Origin: Tabrizicola oligotrophica
GTDB lineage: Bacteria; Pseudomonadota; Alphaproteobacteria; Rhodobacterales; Rhodobacteraceae
NCBI RefSeq assembly: GCF_011008935.1
Contig: NZ_JAAIVJ010000001.1
Span: 1-64,000, forward strand
DNA: 64,000 nucleotides
Reading direction: 5' to 3'
The notes under the pieces were generated by a model that saw nothing but the letters and a program-made list of their open reading frames with translations, was not told the origin of the DNA and ran no database searches. Both the position numbers and the translations under genes were made by a program. This document shows, piece by piece, positions 44,076 through 52,772 of the stretch; position 1 is the stretch's first letter, and every line of letters starts with the position of its first letter.

Positions 44076-45110
44076 TCAGCCCGGCCCTCTCGCCGGCGCC
44101 GGGCGCTGATGGGCCAAGAGGGCCGCCGCCGCTGCCCGGTCCAGCGCCTGCGACGGCGGGCACATCAGGAGCCGCCCGAACAGCGCCCGCCAGGACTCTT
44201 CGGCCATCAGCGCGGCAAAGCGGTCCTGCCGCCAGCGGACGGCGCCGGCGTGCAAGGCGCCCAGCACCGGATCGGCATGCAGGCCGTCGCGCAGGGCGCT
44301 GCTGTCGAGCGCCAGAATCGTCCGGTCCTCTGCCGCGCAGAGATTGCGTTCCACCCAATAGCCCATGTCAAAGCCCGAAGCCTCGCGGTTGGCCCGGCCG
44401 CGGTCGCATTTGACCAGATAGCTTTGCATCGCGCCAAGCGCGTAATGGTTGAGCTGCACCAGCCCGTAATTCGGACGGGTGTAGTCGGAAAAGATCCGCT
44501 GGCCTGCCGCCAGATCGGCAATTTCGCGGCCCGAGCCGTCAAACCAGCGCGCCGGAACGCCGGGCGCCGGGCTGCGCGGGCGATGCACGCCGAGCTTGCG
44601 CCAGCGCCCGTCATTGCGAAACAGCGTCTTGAACAGCTGCGCCCGCCAGGGCCAGGCCAGGGTTTCCGGCGCGGCGCGGGTGAAGGTCTGCGTGACCGGC
44701 TGATCGGCGAACTCGATCACGCCGGCATTGCCGAACATCCGCCAGGTAAGCGTGATGGCATCGGCCTCCGGCAGGGCGGCCAGCAGGGCGCCCAGCGTGC
44801 GGTCGCCGGCATGGATGTTCACGAATTCGTCGATGTCACAAAACAGCACCCAGTCGGCGGCGGCCTTCAGCGGATGCTGCTCGGCGGCCTTCAGCAGCGC
44901 CCATTGCGGGCCTTCGGCATGCGGTCCGTCGTTGCGGACATGGGTAAGCCAGCCCAGCGCCTGCAGGCGGTCAAGCATCGCGTCGGTGCCGTCGCTGCAG
45001 TCGTTGGAATAGACAAGAAAATCGGTGAAGCCCACGGCGCGGTGATGGGCCAGCCATTCGATCAGGAAGGCCCCTTCGTTCTTGACCCCGAGGATCGCCA
45101 GCGCTTTCAT
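44076..45110 (-). CDS. glycosyltransferase family 2-like protein
   Basis: A 344-residue protein with a GT-A-like N-terminal domain. LGVKNEGAFLIEWLAHHRAVG and VYSNDCSDGTDAML bind the nucleotide, and WVLFCDIDEFVN has the metal-binding DxD-type motif. The family (Glyco_tranf_2_4) is common in Rhodobacteraceae surface polysaccharide loci. No membrane segment or signal is seen, so it should act at the cytoplasmic side. The sugar and acceptor are unknown. Confidence 0.85.
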   Translation of the reverse strand: MKALAILGVKNEGAFLIEWLAHHRAVGFTDFLVYSNDCSDGTDAMLDRLQALGWLTHVRNDGPHAEGPQWALLKAAEQHPLKAAADWVLFCDIDEFVNIHAGDRTLGALLAALPEADAITLTWRMFGNAGVIEFADQPVTQTFTRAAPETLAWPWRAQLFKTLFRNDGRWRKLGVHRPRSPAPGVPARWFDGSGREIADLAAGQRIFSDYTRPNYGLVQLNHYALGAMQSYLVKCDRGRANREASGFDMGYWVERNLCAAEDRTILALDSSALRDGLHADPVLGALHAGAVRWRQDRFAALMAEESWRALFGRLLMCPPSQALDRAAAAALLAHQRPAPARGPG

Positions 45111-45138
45111 CCTGACCCTTTCGCGCCAGAGGAAGGTT

Positions 45139-45179
45139 CAGGAGCCTCCGGCGGGGATATTTGCGCCAGTATGAAAGGC
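45139..45179 (-). repeat. dispersed GGGATATTTG element, copy D
   Basis: GGAGCCTCCGGCGGGGATAT followed by TTGCGCCAGTATGAAAGG is almost the same as the right arm of copy C. It lies between the glycosyltransferase-like gene and the divergent MoxR gene, so here it is upstream of both genes rather than after a stop codon. Confidence 0.65.
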
Positions 45180-45289
45180 CAAGGGAAGGGGAAATCGCAC
45201 CCCCTTCCTTAGTCGCATGCCGCGTTGGACGCGCTTGACCGGGCCAGACCGGGCCGCCAACGTGGGCAGGCTTTGAGGGAGGCCCCGTG

Positions 45290-46174
45290 ATGACCGATCT
45301 GCCCGGCTCGATTGACGCTGTCGAGGCGTTGCTGGAAGGGCAGGGCTATGTCGGCTCGCGCGCGCTGGCGACCGTGGTGTTTCTGGCCCTGCGGCTGGGC
45401 AAGCCGCTGTTTCTGGAAGGCGAGGCCGGGGTCGGCAAGACCGAGATCGCCAAGGTGCTGGCGGCGGGTCTTGGCCGCCGGCTGATCCGGCTGCAATGCC
45501 ATGAGGGGCTGGATGCGGGCGCGGCGGTGTCGGAATGGAATTTCGCCGCCCAGATGATCGCCATCCGGGCGGGCGAGGCGGGCGGGCGGGCGGGGGTGTT
45601 TTCCGAGGAATTCCTGATCGAGCGTCCGCTCTTGGCGGCGATGCGGCCGCAGCCGGGCGGAGCGCCGGTCTTGCTCATCGACGAGCTGGACCGCGCCGAC
45701 GAGCCGTTCGAGGCCTTCCTGCTGGAGGCGCTGTCGGATTTTCAGGTCACGATCCCCGAACTTGGCACAGTGAAGGCCCCCGCGCCGCCGATCGTCATCC
45801 TGACTTCGAACCGCACGCGCGAGGTGCATGACGCGCTGAAACGGCGCTGCCTTTACCATTGGGTCGATTACCCGGCCTTTGACCGCGAGCTTGCCATCCT
45901 GAAATCCCGCGTGCCGGACGCCGCCGCAGCCCTGACGCGCGAGGTGGTGGCCTTTGTCCAGGCCCTGCGCGGCGCCGATCTGTTCAAGCGCCCCGGCGTG
46001 GCCGAGACCATCGACTGGGCAAAATGCCTTCTGGCGCTGGACGTCATCGCGCTGTCGCCCGAGGTGATTGCCGATACGCTGGGGGCGATCCTGAAATATC
46101 AGGACGACATCCAGAAGCTGAACGGGCTGGAAGCGACGAAAATCCTGAACGAGGTGAAAAAGGCGCTGACGTGA
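45290..46174 (+). CDS. MoxR/CoxD-like AAA ATPase
   Basis: A 294-residue AAA ATPase with Walker A GEAGVGKTEIAKVL, Walker B VLLIDELDRAD and sensor ILTSNRTREVHDALKRRC. These chaperones work with VWA proteins to mature metalloenzymes. The N-terminus (QGYVGSRALATVVFLALRLGKPLFLEGE) is like CoxD, which helps assemble the copper-molybdenum site of CO dehydrogenase. The ATG at 45290 is chosen next to GAGGGAGG; a GTG one codon earlier is possible. The stop overlaps the VWA start. Confidence 0.9.
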   Translation: MTDLPGSIDAVEALLEGQGYVGSRALATVVFLALRLGKPLFLEGEAGVGKTEIAKVLAAGLGRRLIRLQCHEGLDAGAAVSEWNFAAQMIAIRAGEAGGRAGVFSEEFLIERPLLAAMRPQPGGAPVLLIDELDRADEPFEAFLLEALSDFQVTIPELGTVKAPAPPIVILTSNRTREVHDALKRRCLYHWVDYPAFDRELAILKSRVPDAAAALTREVVAFVQALRGADLFKRPGVAETIDWAKCLLALDVIALSPEVIADTLGAILKYQDDIQKLNGLEATKILNEVKKALT

Positions 46175-47442
46175 CCGCTGAGCTGCCTCAGACCCTGCCG
46201 GAAACCGGGCGGTTGGCGGAAAACATCGCCCATTTCGCCCGCGCCCTGCGCCGGGCGGGTCTGCCCGTGGGGCCGGGCCGGGTGGCCGATGCCATCCGGG
46301 CCGTGGCGGCGGCGGGTTTTGCCGAGCGTGAGGATTTCTACTGGACGCTGCACGCCGTTTTCGTCAGCCGCCCCGAGCAGCGCAGGATTTTTCACCAGTG
46401 CTTCCGGCTTTACTGGCGCGATCCGCAGTTTCTGGAACAGATGATGTCTTTCCTGCTGCCAAGTCTGAAAGGCGTGCAGGACGAGCGTCGGGCCGAGCCG
46501 GCCGAGAAGCGCGCGGCGCAAGCGCTTCTGGGCGAGGCGCGGCCCGAGCCGCCGCCCCTGCCGCCGGGACTGGAGGAGGAGGACCCCGGCATCGAGATCG
46601 ACGCCAGCGCCACGCAATCGGCCGAGGAGCGGCTGAGGACGCTCGATTTCGAGCAGATGTCGGTGGAGGAGATCGCCGAGGCCAGGCGCATGCTGGCGCG
46701 GCTGACCTTGCCGGTGAAGCCGCTTCTGTCGCGGCGGATGAAGGCGGCGGTCAATGGCCACCGGATCGACCCGCGCGCCACTATCCGCGCGGCGCTGCGC
46801 CATGGCGGCGAGGTGACCGAGCTGCGCATGCAAAAGCCGCGCCCGCGCTGGCCCAATCTGGTGGTGCTGTGCGACATCTCGGGGTCGATGAGCCAGTATT
46901 CGCGCATGGTGCTGCATTTCCTGCATGCGGTGGCCAATCAGCGCGGGCAGGGCTGGGCGCGGGTGCATGGTTTCACCTTTGGCACTCGGCTGACCAACAT
47001 CACCCGGCACCTGCGCACCCGCGATGTCGATTCCGCTTTGGCCGCCGCCGGGGCGCAGGCGCAGGATTGGTCGGGCGGCACGCGAATCGGGGCGTCGCTT
47101 GCCACCTTCAACCGCGACTGGTCGCGACGCGTGCTGGGGCAGGGGGCGGTGGTGCTTCTCATCACCGATGGGCTGGACCGCGACGATGCCGGGCTTTTGG
47201 CCAAGGAAATCGAGCGGTTGCACCTGTCATGCCGCCGCCTGATCTGGCTTAATCCGCTGTTGCGCTGGGAGGGATTTGCCCCGAAAGCGGCGGGAATCCG
47301 GGCCATGTTGCCCCATGTCGACAGCTTTCGCGCCGGTCATTCGGTGGCCTCGCTGGAGGCGCTGGGCCGGGTGATCTCGGACTCTGACGAGGGCGGCGAA
47401 AAGGCCCGGCTGATGCGGCTGTTGGCAGATAACCGCCTGTGA
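46171..47442 (+). CDS. VWA domain protein, CoxE-like
   Basis: A 423-residue protein starting at GTG 46171, overlapping the MoxR stop by four bases. The first ~200 residues are helical and charged. The C-terminal VWA domain has the MIDAS motif CDISGSMSQYS, then WSGGTRIGASLATFN and LITDGLDRDDAG, which complete the metal site. The order and similarity match CoxE, the partner of CoxD. XdhC- and molybdopterin-binding proteins lie 3.3 kb downstream. Confidence 0.9.
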   Translation: MTAELPQTLPETGRLAENIAHFARALRRAGLPVGPGRVADAIRAVAAAGFAEREDFYWTLHAVFVSRPEQRRIFHQCFRLYWRDPQFLEQMMSFLLPSLKGVQDERRAEPAEKRAAQALLGEARPEPPPLPPGLEEEDPGIEIDASATQSAEERLRTLDFEQMSVEEIAEARRMLARLTLPVKPLLSRRMKAAVNGHRIDPRATIRAALRHGGEVTELRMQKPRPRWPNLVVLCDISGSMSQYSRMVLHFLHAVANQRGQGWARVHGFTFGTRLTNITRHLRTRDVDSALAAAGAQAQDWSGGTRIGASLATFNRDWSRRVLGQGAVVLLITDGLDRDDAGLLAKEIERLHLSCRRLIWLNPLLRWEGFAPKAAGIRAMLPHVDSFRAGHSVASLEALGRVISDSDEGGEKARLMRLLADNRL

Positions 47443-47559
47443 ACGCAGGCTTGTTATCGCCTATCGCGGGGTTTTCGGTTCGCATTGGGGGGACCGGTCC
47501 TTCAAACTGGCCCGGATTTGGAATCGCTCGGCGGGTTTGCCCCGCCTGAAAGGATCAAG

Positions 47560-49659
47560 ATGAAACGCTTGCTCACCTCAACCGCGGCGCTGTCGATTGC
47601 GCTCACTCCCCTGCACGGCTGGCCCGTGATGGCCCAGACCCTGAATGACAAGGGGGCGGTCGTGGCCGAGGACGGCACGATCCTGTGCAAACCGACCAAG
47701 AAGAAGCCCTGCAAACTGGAGGATTACCTGCCCGGCGGCGTGGCTGCCACGCAGGACGGCACTTTGGACGAAGATCCGGCCATGACCCAGGATCCGGCAA
47801 TGACCCAGGATCCGGCCATGACGACGGAGCAAGACGCCGAGGGCGCCGCTGACACCGAAGCCACCAAGGCCGAGAAGAAGGCCAAGCGCGAGGCCCGCAA
47901 GGCTGCTGCGGCCGCAGCAGAGGCCGAGGCCCAACAGGCCGCCGAGGATCAGGCTGCAGCGGAGGCTGAGGCGCAGCAGGCCGCCGAAGCGCAGGCCGCG
48001 GCGGAGGCTGAGGCCCAGAAAGCCGCTGACGAGCAGGCCGCGGCAGAGGCTGAGGCCCAGCAGGCCGCCGAGGAGCAGGCCGCAGCAGAGGCCGAGGCCC
48101 AGCAGGCCGCCGAAGCGCAGGCCGCGGCGGAGGCTGAGGCCCAGAAAGCCGCTGACGAGCAGGCCGCTGCGCAAGCCGAGGCGCAGAAGGCCGCCGAGGA
48201 ACAGGCGACCGGGCAGGCGCCTGCCGTTGCGGCGGATGAGGCCAGCCCCGAGGCGGTGATCCAGGATCCCGCCGCGCAGCCGAAGAAGAAAAAGAAGCGT
48301 CCTGCGGTGGAAAAGACCGCCGAGGAAATCGCCGCCGAAGCCGCAGCGCTGGAAGCCGCGCAACAGGAGATCGTCGTGGACTCCTCGGGCGAAATCATCG
48401 ACGCCGCCGCCGGACTGAAGACCGAGCCGGTTCAGGTCAATCCGGACGCCGTGCCGGTCGAAGCCCCGCAGGTTTCGCAAACCGAGGTCGAGACCCTGAG
48501 CGAGATTCTGACCGAGCCCGAGGCGATCGACCCGACCGCGCTTGGCGCGGCGGCAGCGCTGGCGGGCCAGCAGAGCGAACAGGACGCGTCGGGGCAGACC
48601 ACGCAGGAACAGGTGCCGGTGGCCGAGGCCCCGGTCTCGCCCGAGGCGGTGCAAAGCGTCATCACCGTGCTGACCGAGGACGACACCCGCAGCTCCTCGC
48701 AGGAATTCGCCGCGGCCCCGGTGCAGGTTGCGCCGGGCAAGAAGGACCGGCTGTCGGATCTGGAGAAGGTCGGGCTTTTCGCGCTGGGCGCCTTGGCGAT
48801 CGGCGCCATCATCAAGGGCGTGAACGACCGCGAGGACCGGCAGGTGGTGTCGAACACTGGCGACCGGGTGGTGGTTCTGAATCCCGACGGCAGCTATTCG
48901 CTCTACAAGGATGACGACACCGTGTTGCGCCGGCCGGGCTCCACCGTGCGGACCGAGACCTTCCGCGACGGCTCGACCCGCACCATTGTCGAACGCACGG
49001 ACGGCTCGCAGGTTGTCACCATCCGCGACGCCACTGGCCGGGTGCTGCGCCGCGCCGCCTATGACCGCTATGGCCGCGAGATGGTGCTGATCGACGATCT
49101 GGCCGAGGAAGAGCCCGTCATCGTGTCGCGCCTGCCGCCGCCGGTCGAGCGGGTGAACATTTCGTCGAAAGACGAGAACGCCGCGCTGAAGGCCCGGCTT
49201 GCCGCCCGCGATGTGGCCAAGCTTGGCCGCAAGTTCAGCCTGCGGCAGGTGCGCGAGATTGCCGAGGTGCGGGCGCTGGCCGCGACCATTGATGCCGGCA
49301 ACGTGACCTTCGACACCGGCTCGGCGGCGATCAAGGCCGGGCAGGCCGAGGCGCTGGCCGATCTTGGCGGCCTGATGCAGGATCTGCTGGCCGAAAATCC
49401 CGCCGAAGTGTTCCTGATCGAAGGCCATACCGATGCCGTGGGCCGGGCGGCGATGAACCTTGCCCTGTCGGACCGCCGGGCGGAATCGGTGGCGCTGGCG
49501 CTGACCGAGTATTTCCAGATTCCGCCGGAAAACATGGTGGTGCAGGGCTATGGCGAGACCGAACTTCTGGTCCCGACCGAGGCCGACGAACGCCGCAACC
49601 GCCGCGTGGCGGTGCGCCTCATCACCCCCCTGCTGCGCACGGCGGCGAAGGTCGAATGA
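47560..49659 (+). CDS. OmpA family protein with long Ala/Glu-rich coiled coil
   Basis: A 699-residue envelope protein. A signal peptide ends near residue 25 (PVMA/QT). Three tandem DPAMTQ-type repeats lie around residues 73-90. Residues ~105-220 are an Ala-, Glu- and Gln-rich coiled coil made of ~14-residue units ending AEAQxA. A basic PKKKKKRP lies at ~243. A hydrophobic segment (VGLFALGALAIGAIIKG) lies near 402-418. The C-terminal ~125 residues are an OmpA peptidoglycan-binding domain (IEGHTDAVGRAAMN). It probably spans the periplasm to the cell wall. The start at 47560 follows AAAGGA. Confidence 0.88.
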   Translation: MKRLLTSTAALSIALTPLHGWPVMAQTLNDKGAVVAEDGTILCKPTKKKPCKLEDYLPGGVAATQDGTLDEDPAMTQDPAMTQDPAMTTEQDAEGAADTEATKAEKKAKREARKAAAAAAEAEAQQAAEDQAAAEAEAQQAAEAQAAAEAEAQKAADEQAAAEAEAQQAAEEQAAAEAEAQQAAEAQAAAEAEAQKAADEQAAAQAEAQKAAEEQATGQAPAVAADEASPEAVIQDPAAQPKKKKKRPAVEKTAEEIAAEAAALEAAQQEIVVDSSGEIIDAAAGLKTEPVQVNPDAVPVEAPQVSQTEVETLSEILTEPEAIDPTALGAAAALAGQQSEQDASGQTTQEQVPVAEAPVSPEAVQSVITVLTEDDTRSSSQEFAAAPVQVAPGKKDRLSDLEKVGLFALGALAIGAIIKGVNDREDRQVVSNTGDRVVVLNPDGSYSLYKDDDTVLRRPGSTVRTETFRDGSTRTIVERTDGSQVVTIRDATGRVLRRAAYDRYGREMVLIDDLAEEEPVIVSRLPPPVERVNISSKDENAALKARLAARDVAKLGRKFSLRQVREIAEVRALAATIDAGNVTFDTGSAAIKAGQAEALADLGGLMQDLLAENPAEVFLIEGHTDAVGRAAMNLALSDRRAESVALALTEYFQIPPENMVVQGYGETELLVPTEADERRNRRVAVRLITPLLRTAAKVE

Positions 49660-49701
49660 GCGCCGGGCCGGAGCGGATCGTCGCAGACAGATAAAGGAAT
49701 G

Positions 49702-49728
49702 CAGGCCCCGGAGAGATCCGGGGCCTTT
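49702..49728 (+). terminator. terminator after the OmpA family gene
   Basis: AGGCCCCGG, loop AGAGAT, CCGGGGCCTTT makes a strong hairpin with a short T-run 42 bases after the stop codon. Confidence 0.65.
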
Positions 49729-49744
49729 GACTGCTGGCCCTTGC

Positions 49745-50620
49745 CCCCCACCCCCGGCCCCTCCCCACCGAGGGGGAGGGGAGAGGGACTGCGGCCGGGG
49801 TGGGGTCGCTGTGCGTCTCTCTTGCGCTTGCCGCGAAGGGGCGGCCGTGGCGCTTGGAGATGCGCCACGGGCGGCTGGGGGGCGCGTGTTCTGGCGATCT
49901 CCGGCGGCGCCCCCAACCCCCGGCCCCTCCCCACGGAAGGGGAGGGGAGAGGCCCTGCGGCTGGGGTGGGGTCGCTGTGCGTCTCTTTCGCGCTTGCTGC
50001 GCAGTGACAGGCTGTGGCGCTTGGATGCGTGCCACGGGCGGTTGGGGGGGGGCGTTTTCTGGCGATCTCCGATGGCGCCCGCCACTCCCGGCCGCTCCCC
50101 ACGGACGGGGAGGGGAGAGGCCCTGCGGTTGGAGTGGGGTCGCTGGGTCTCTCTCTCTCGCGCGCTTGCTGCGAAGGGGCGGGCCGTGGCGCTTGGAGAT
50201 GCGCCACGGGCGGCTGCGGGGAGCGGGTGTTCCAGCGACCTCCGGGGGCGCCCCCACCCCCAGCCCCTCCCCACGCAGGGGGAGGGGAGAGGCCCTGCGG
50301 CTGGGGTGGGGTCGCTGTGCGTTTCTCTCGCGCTTGCTGGGCAGTGGCGGGCATCGGCGCCTGGAGATGTGCCATGGGCGGAGTTGGGCGGGTGTTCCGG
50401 CGATCTCCGGGGCGCCCCCACCCCCGGCACCTCCACGCGGAGGGGGAGGGGACTTTGCGGTTGGAGTGGGGTCGCTCTGCACCCGTCTCGCGCTTGCTGT
50501 GCAGTGGCGGGCCGTGGCGCTTGGAGGCGTGCCACGGGCCGCCGGGGAGCGGGTGTTCCGGCGCTCTCCGGGGGCGCCGCCACTCCCGGCCTCTCCCCAC
50601 GGAGGGGAGAGGGCCACTGG
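49745..50620. repeat. tandem array of ~166-bp GC-rich repeats, six copies
   Basis: Six units follow one another in the same orientation. The marker TGGGGTCGCT occurs at 49801, 49967, 50135, 50307 and 50467, so the period is 160-172 bases; the sixth unit is cut short at ~50620. Each unit contains a C-rich/G-rich hairpin of the dispersed family and, in several copies, a second hairpin of the type GTGGCGC, loop TTGGAGAT, GCGCCAC. Copies differ by scattered substitutions and small indels. Long open frames through the array on both strands are a by-product of the periodic GC-rich sequence. No gene or promoter is recognisable within it. Confidence 0.85.
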
Positions 50621-50744
50621 GCCGCCGGTCCGCTCTGCTCCGTCCCCGGCGACGGTGCGGCAAATCCCGCTTCCAACCCCGCGACCTTTGGACAATGGTA
50701 AGGCAGGGCGGAGCGGGCGCATGATGGGCGTTCAAGGAGGAGCC

Positions 50745-51719
50745 ATGGACCACGACCAGATCCCTGAAATCGCGCTGGACTGGCACCGGGCGGGGCGCAA
50801 GGCGGCGCTGGCCACTGTGGTTGAGACCTGGGGCTCGGCGCCGCGCCAGCCGGGCAGCCAGCTGGCGATCTCGGGCGAGGGGCAGATCATGGGGTCGGTC
50901 TCGGGCGGCTGCGTCGAAGGCGCGGTGGTCACCGAGGCGCTCGAGGCGATGGCGGATGGCCAATCGCGGCTGCTGACCTTTGGGGTCAGCGACGAGACGG
51001 CGTTTTCGGTGGGGCTGGCCTGCGGCGGCACGATCCGGGTGCTGGTGGAGCCGGTGGGCCGCGCCCTGCCCGAAGCGCTGCTGGCCGATCTGGTCGCGGC
51101 GCGCGCGGCCAAGCATCCCGTCGCCTATGCCGTGCATCCGACGAGCGGGGTGCGTGCGCTTTACCGCCCCGGGCAAGATGGCGCCGCCGATCTGCGGCTG
51201 CGCTCGGACAAGGCGGGGATGGAGGAGGACGGCCGCTTCATCGCGCCGCACAACCCGGCGCTGCGGCTGATCGTGGTCGGCGCGGTGCATATCGCCCAGC
51301 CCTTGCTGACCATCGCCCGGGCCTGCGGCTATGCCCCGACGCTCATCGACCCGCGCGACACCTTTGGCGCGGCCGAACGCTTTCCCGGCGAGACTGTGCT
51401 GGATGACTGGCCCGACGAGGCGCTGGCGGCCCTTGCCCCCGACGCCCGCACCGCCATCGTCACGCTGACCCATGACCCCAAGCTCGACGATCCGGCGATC
51501 CGGCTGGCGCTCCGCTCGCCCGCCTTCTACCTTGGCTGCCTCGGCTCGAAAAAGACCCATGCCAAACGGGTGGAGCGGCTGCAGGCGGCCGGGTTTGCCG
51601 AAGCGGAGATCGCCCGCATCCATGCGCCGGTCGGGCTGGACATCGGCGCCCGGACTCCGGCGGAAATTGCGGTCTCGATCATGGCCCAGATCACCGCCAC
51701 CCTGCGGACGGGCGCATGA
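50745..51719 (+). CDS. XdhC/CoxI family molybdoenzyme maturation protein
   Basis: A 324-residue protein with both XdhC domains. GSAPRQPGSQLAISGEGQIMGSVSGGCVEGAV is the N-terminal signature, quoted here only as landmarks GSAPRQPGSQ and GSVSGGCVEG. The Rossmann part has LIVVGAVHIAQPL and YLGCLGSKKTHAKR, then GLDIGARTPAEIAVSIMAQI. XdhC proteins bind and sulfurate the molybdenum cofactor for hydroxylases of the xanthine oxidase family. AAGGAGGAG precedes the ATG at 50745. The stop overlaps the next start by four bases. No structural hydroxylase gene lies in the window. Confidence 0.92.
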   Translation: MDHDQIPEIALDWHRAGRKAALATVVETWGSAPRQPGSQLAISGEGQIMGSVSGGCVEGAVVTEALEAMADGQSRLLTFGVSDETAFSVGLACGGTIRVLVEPVGRALPEALLADLVAARAAKHPVAYAVHPTSGVRALYRPGQDGAADLRLRSDKAGMEEDGRFIAPHNPALRLIVVGAVHIAQPLLTIARACGYAPTLIDPRDTFGAAERFPGETVLDDWPDEALAALAPDARTAIVTLTHDPKLDDPAIRLALRSPAFYLGCLGSKKTHAKRVERLQAAGFAEAEIARIHAPVGLDIGARTPAEIAVSIMAQITATLRTGA

Positions 51720-52717
51720 GGTTCGGCGCCGTCCCCCTGACCGAGGCGCTGGGCGCGATCCTTGCGCATTCCCACGGCGAGGGCGAGGAGCGGTTGCGCA
51801 AGGGCCGGGTGCTGGTGGCCGAAGACCTCGCCGCCCTTGCCGCCGCAGGGGTGACGCAGGTCACGGTGGCCCGGCTCGACCCCGGTGACATGGACGAGAA
51901 CACCGCGGCGGGCGGGCTTGCCGCGGCGCTGGTACCCGATCCGGACGGGCAGGGGCTGGCACTTGCTCCGGCCTTCACCGGGCGGGTGAACCTGAACGCC
52001 AAGGGGCCGGGGGTGGTGGTGCTGGACGCCGCGGCCATCCATGCGCTGAACCGGGTGGATCCGGCAATCACGCTTGCCACCCTGCCGCCGCTGTGCCGCG
52101 TGACCAGAGGCACGCTGGTCGGCACAGTCAAGATCATCAGCTATTCGGTCGCGGGGGCGGCGCTGCAACAGGCCGCGGCGCTGGCCCGCGCCGCCATCCG
52201 GGTGCAGCCGGTCATCCTGCGCGATGCCGGGCTCTTGCTGACGGCGGTGCCGGGGCAGGACCCCAAGCTGAATGCCAAGGCCCGCAAGGTGATCGAGGCG
52301 CGGCTCGCGGCCCTGGGCATGACACTGGCCGCGTGCCGCGAGGTCGCCCATGACGAGACCGCCATCGCCACCGCGCTGCAGGACCTGCCCGGCGACATGG
52401 CGCTGATCCTGACCGGCAGCGCCACCTCCGACCTGCACGACACCGCGCCGCAGGGCCTGCGCCGCGCCGGCGGAGAGGTTTGCCGCTTTGGCATGCCGGT
52501 CGATCCCGGCAACCTGCTGTTTGTCGGCCATCTCGCGGGCCGGCCGGTGGTGGGCCTGCCCGGCTGCGCCCGCTCTCCGGCGCTGAACGGCGCGGACTGG
52601 GTGCTGGAGCGGCTGGCCTGTGGTCTGGCTGTCGGGGATGAGGAGATTGCCGCCATGGGGGTGGGCGGGCTTTTGAAGGAAATCCCCAGCCGGCCGCAGC
52701 TGCGCGAGGGGCGATAG
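51716..52717 (+). CDS. molybdopterin-binding domain protein (MoeA/MogA-like)
   Basis: A 333-residue protein. MRFGAVPLTEALGAILAHS at the start and TRGTLVGTVKIISYSVAG in the middle are typical of a family often fused to or paired with XdhC/MobA. The MoCF-like region has LILTGSATSDLHDT, and GRPVVGLPGCARSPALNG binds the cofactor. It is coupled to xdhC by a four-base overlap. It probably handles molybdenum cofactor for delivery. A partial duplicate of its 3' end follows directly. Confidence 0.85.
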   Translation: MRFGAVPLTEALGAILAHSHGEGEERLRKGRVLVAEDLAALAAAGVTQVTVARLDPGDMDENTAAGGLAAALVPDPDGQGLALAPAFTGRVNLNAKGPGVVVLDAAAIHALNRVDPAITLATLPPLCRVTRGTLVGTVKIISYSVAGAALQQAAALARAAIRVQPVILRDAGLLLTAVPGQDPKLNAKARKVIEARLAALGMTLAACREVAHDETAIATALQDLPGDMALILTGSATSDLHDTAPQGLRRAGGEVCRFGMPVDPGNLLFVGHLAGRPVVGLPGCARSPALNGADWVLERLACGLAVGDEEIAAMGVGGLLKEIPSRPQLREGR

Positions 52718-52772
52718 GCGGCCCGTTTCGTGCCAGGATGGCGCGCGCGGCGTCAGCGCGGGGCAGCGGGAA

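Noticed and set aside
49578-50676. Long open frames on both strands through the tandem array, some running into ompA or xdhC
   Set aside because: They follow the repeat period, are rich in Pro, Arg, Gly and Ala, have no ribosome sites or recognisable domains, and exist because the GC-rich unit lacks stops in several frames.
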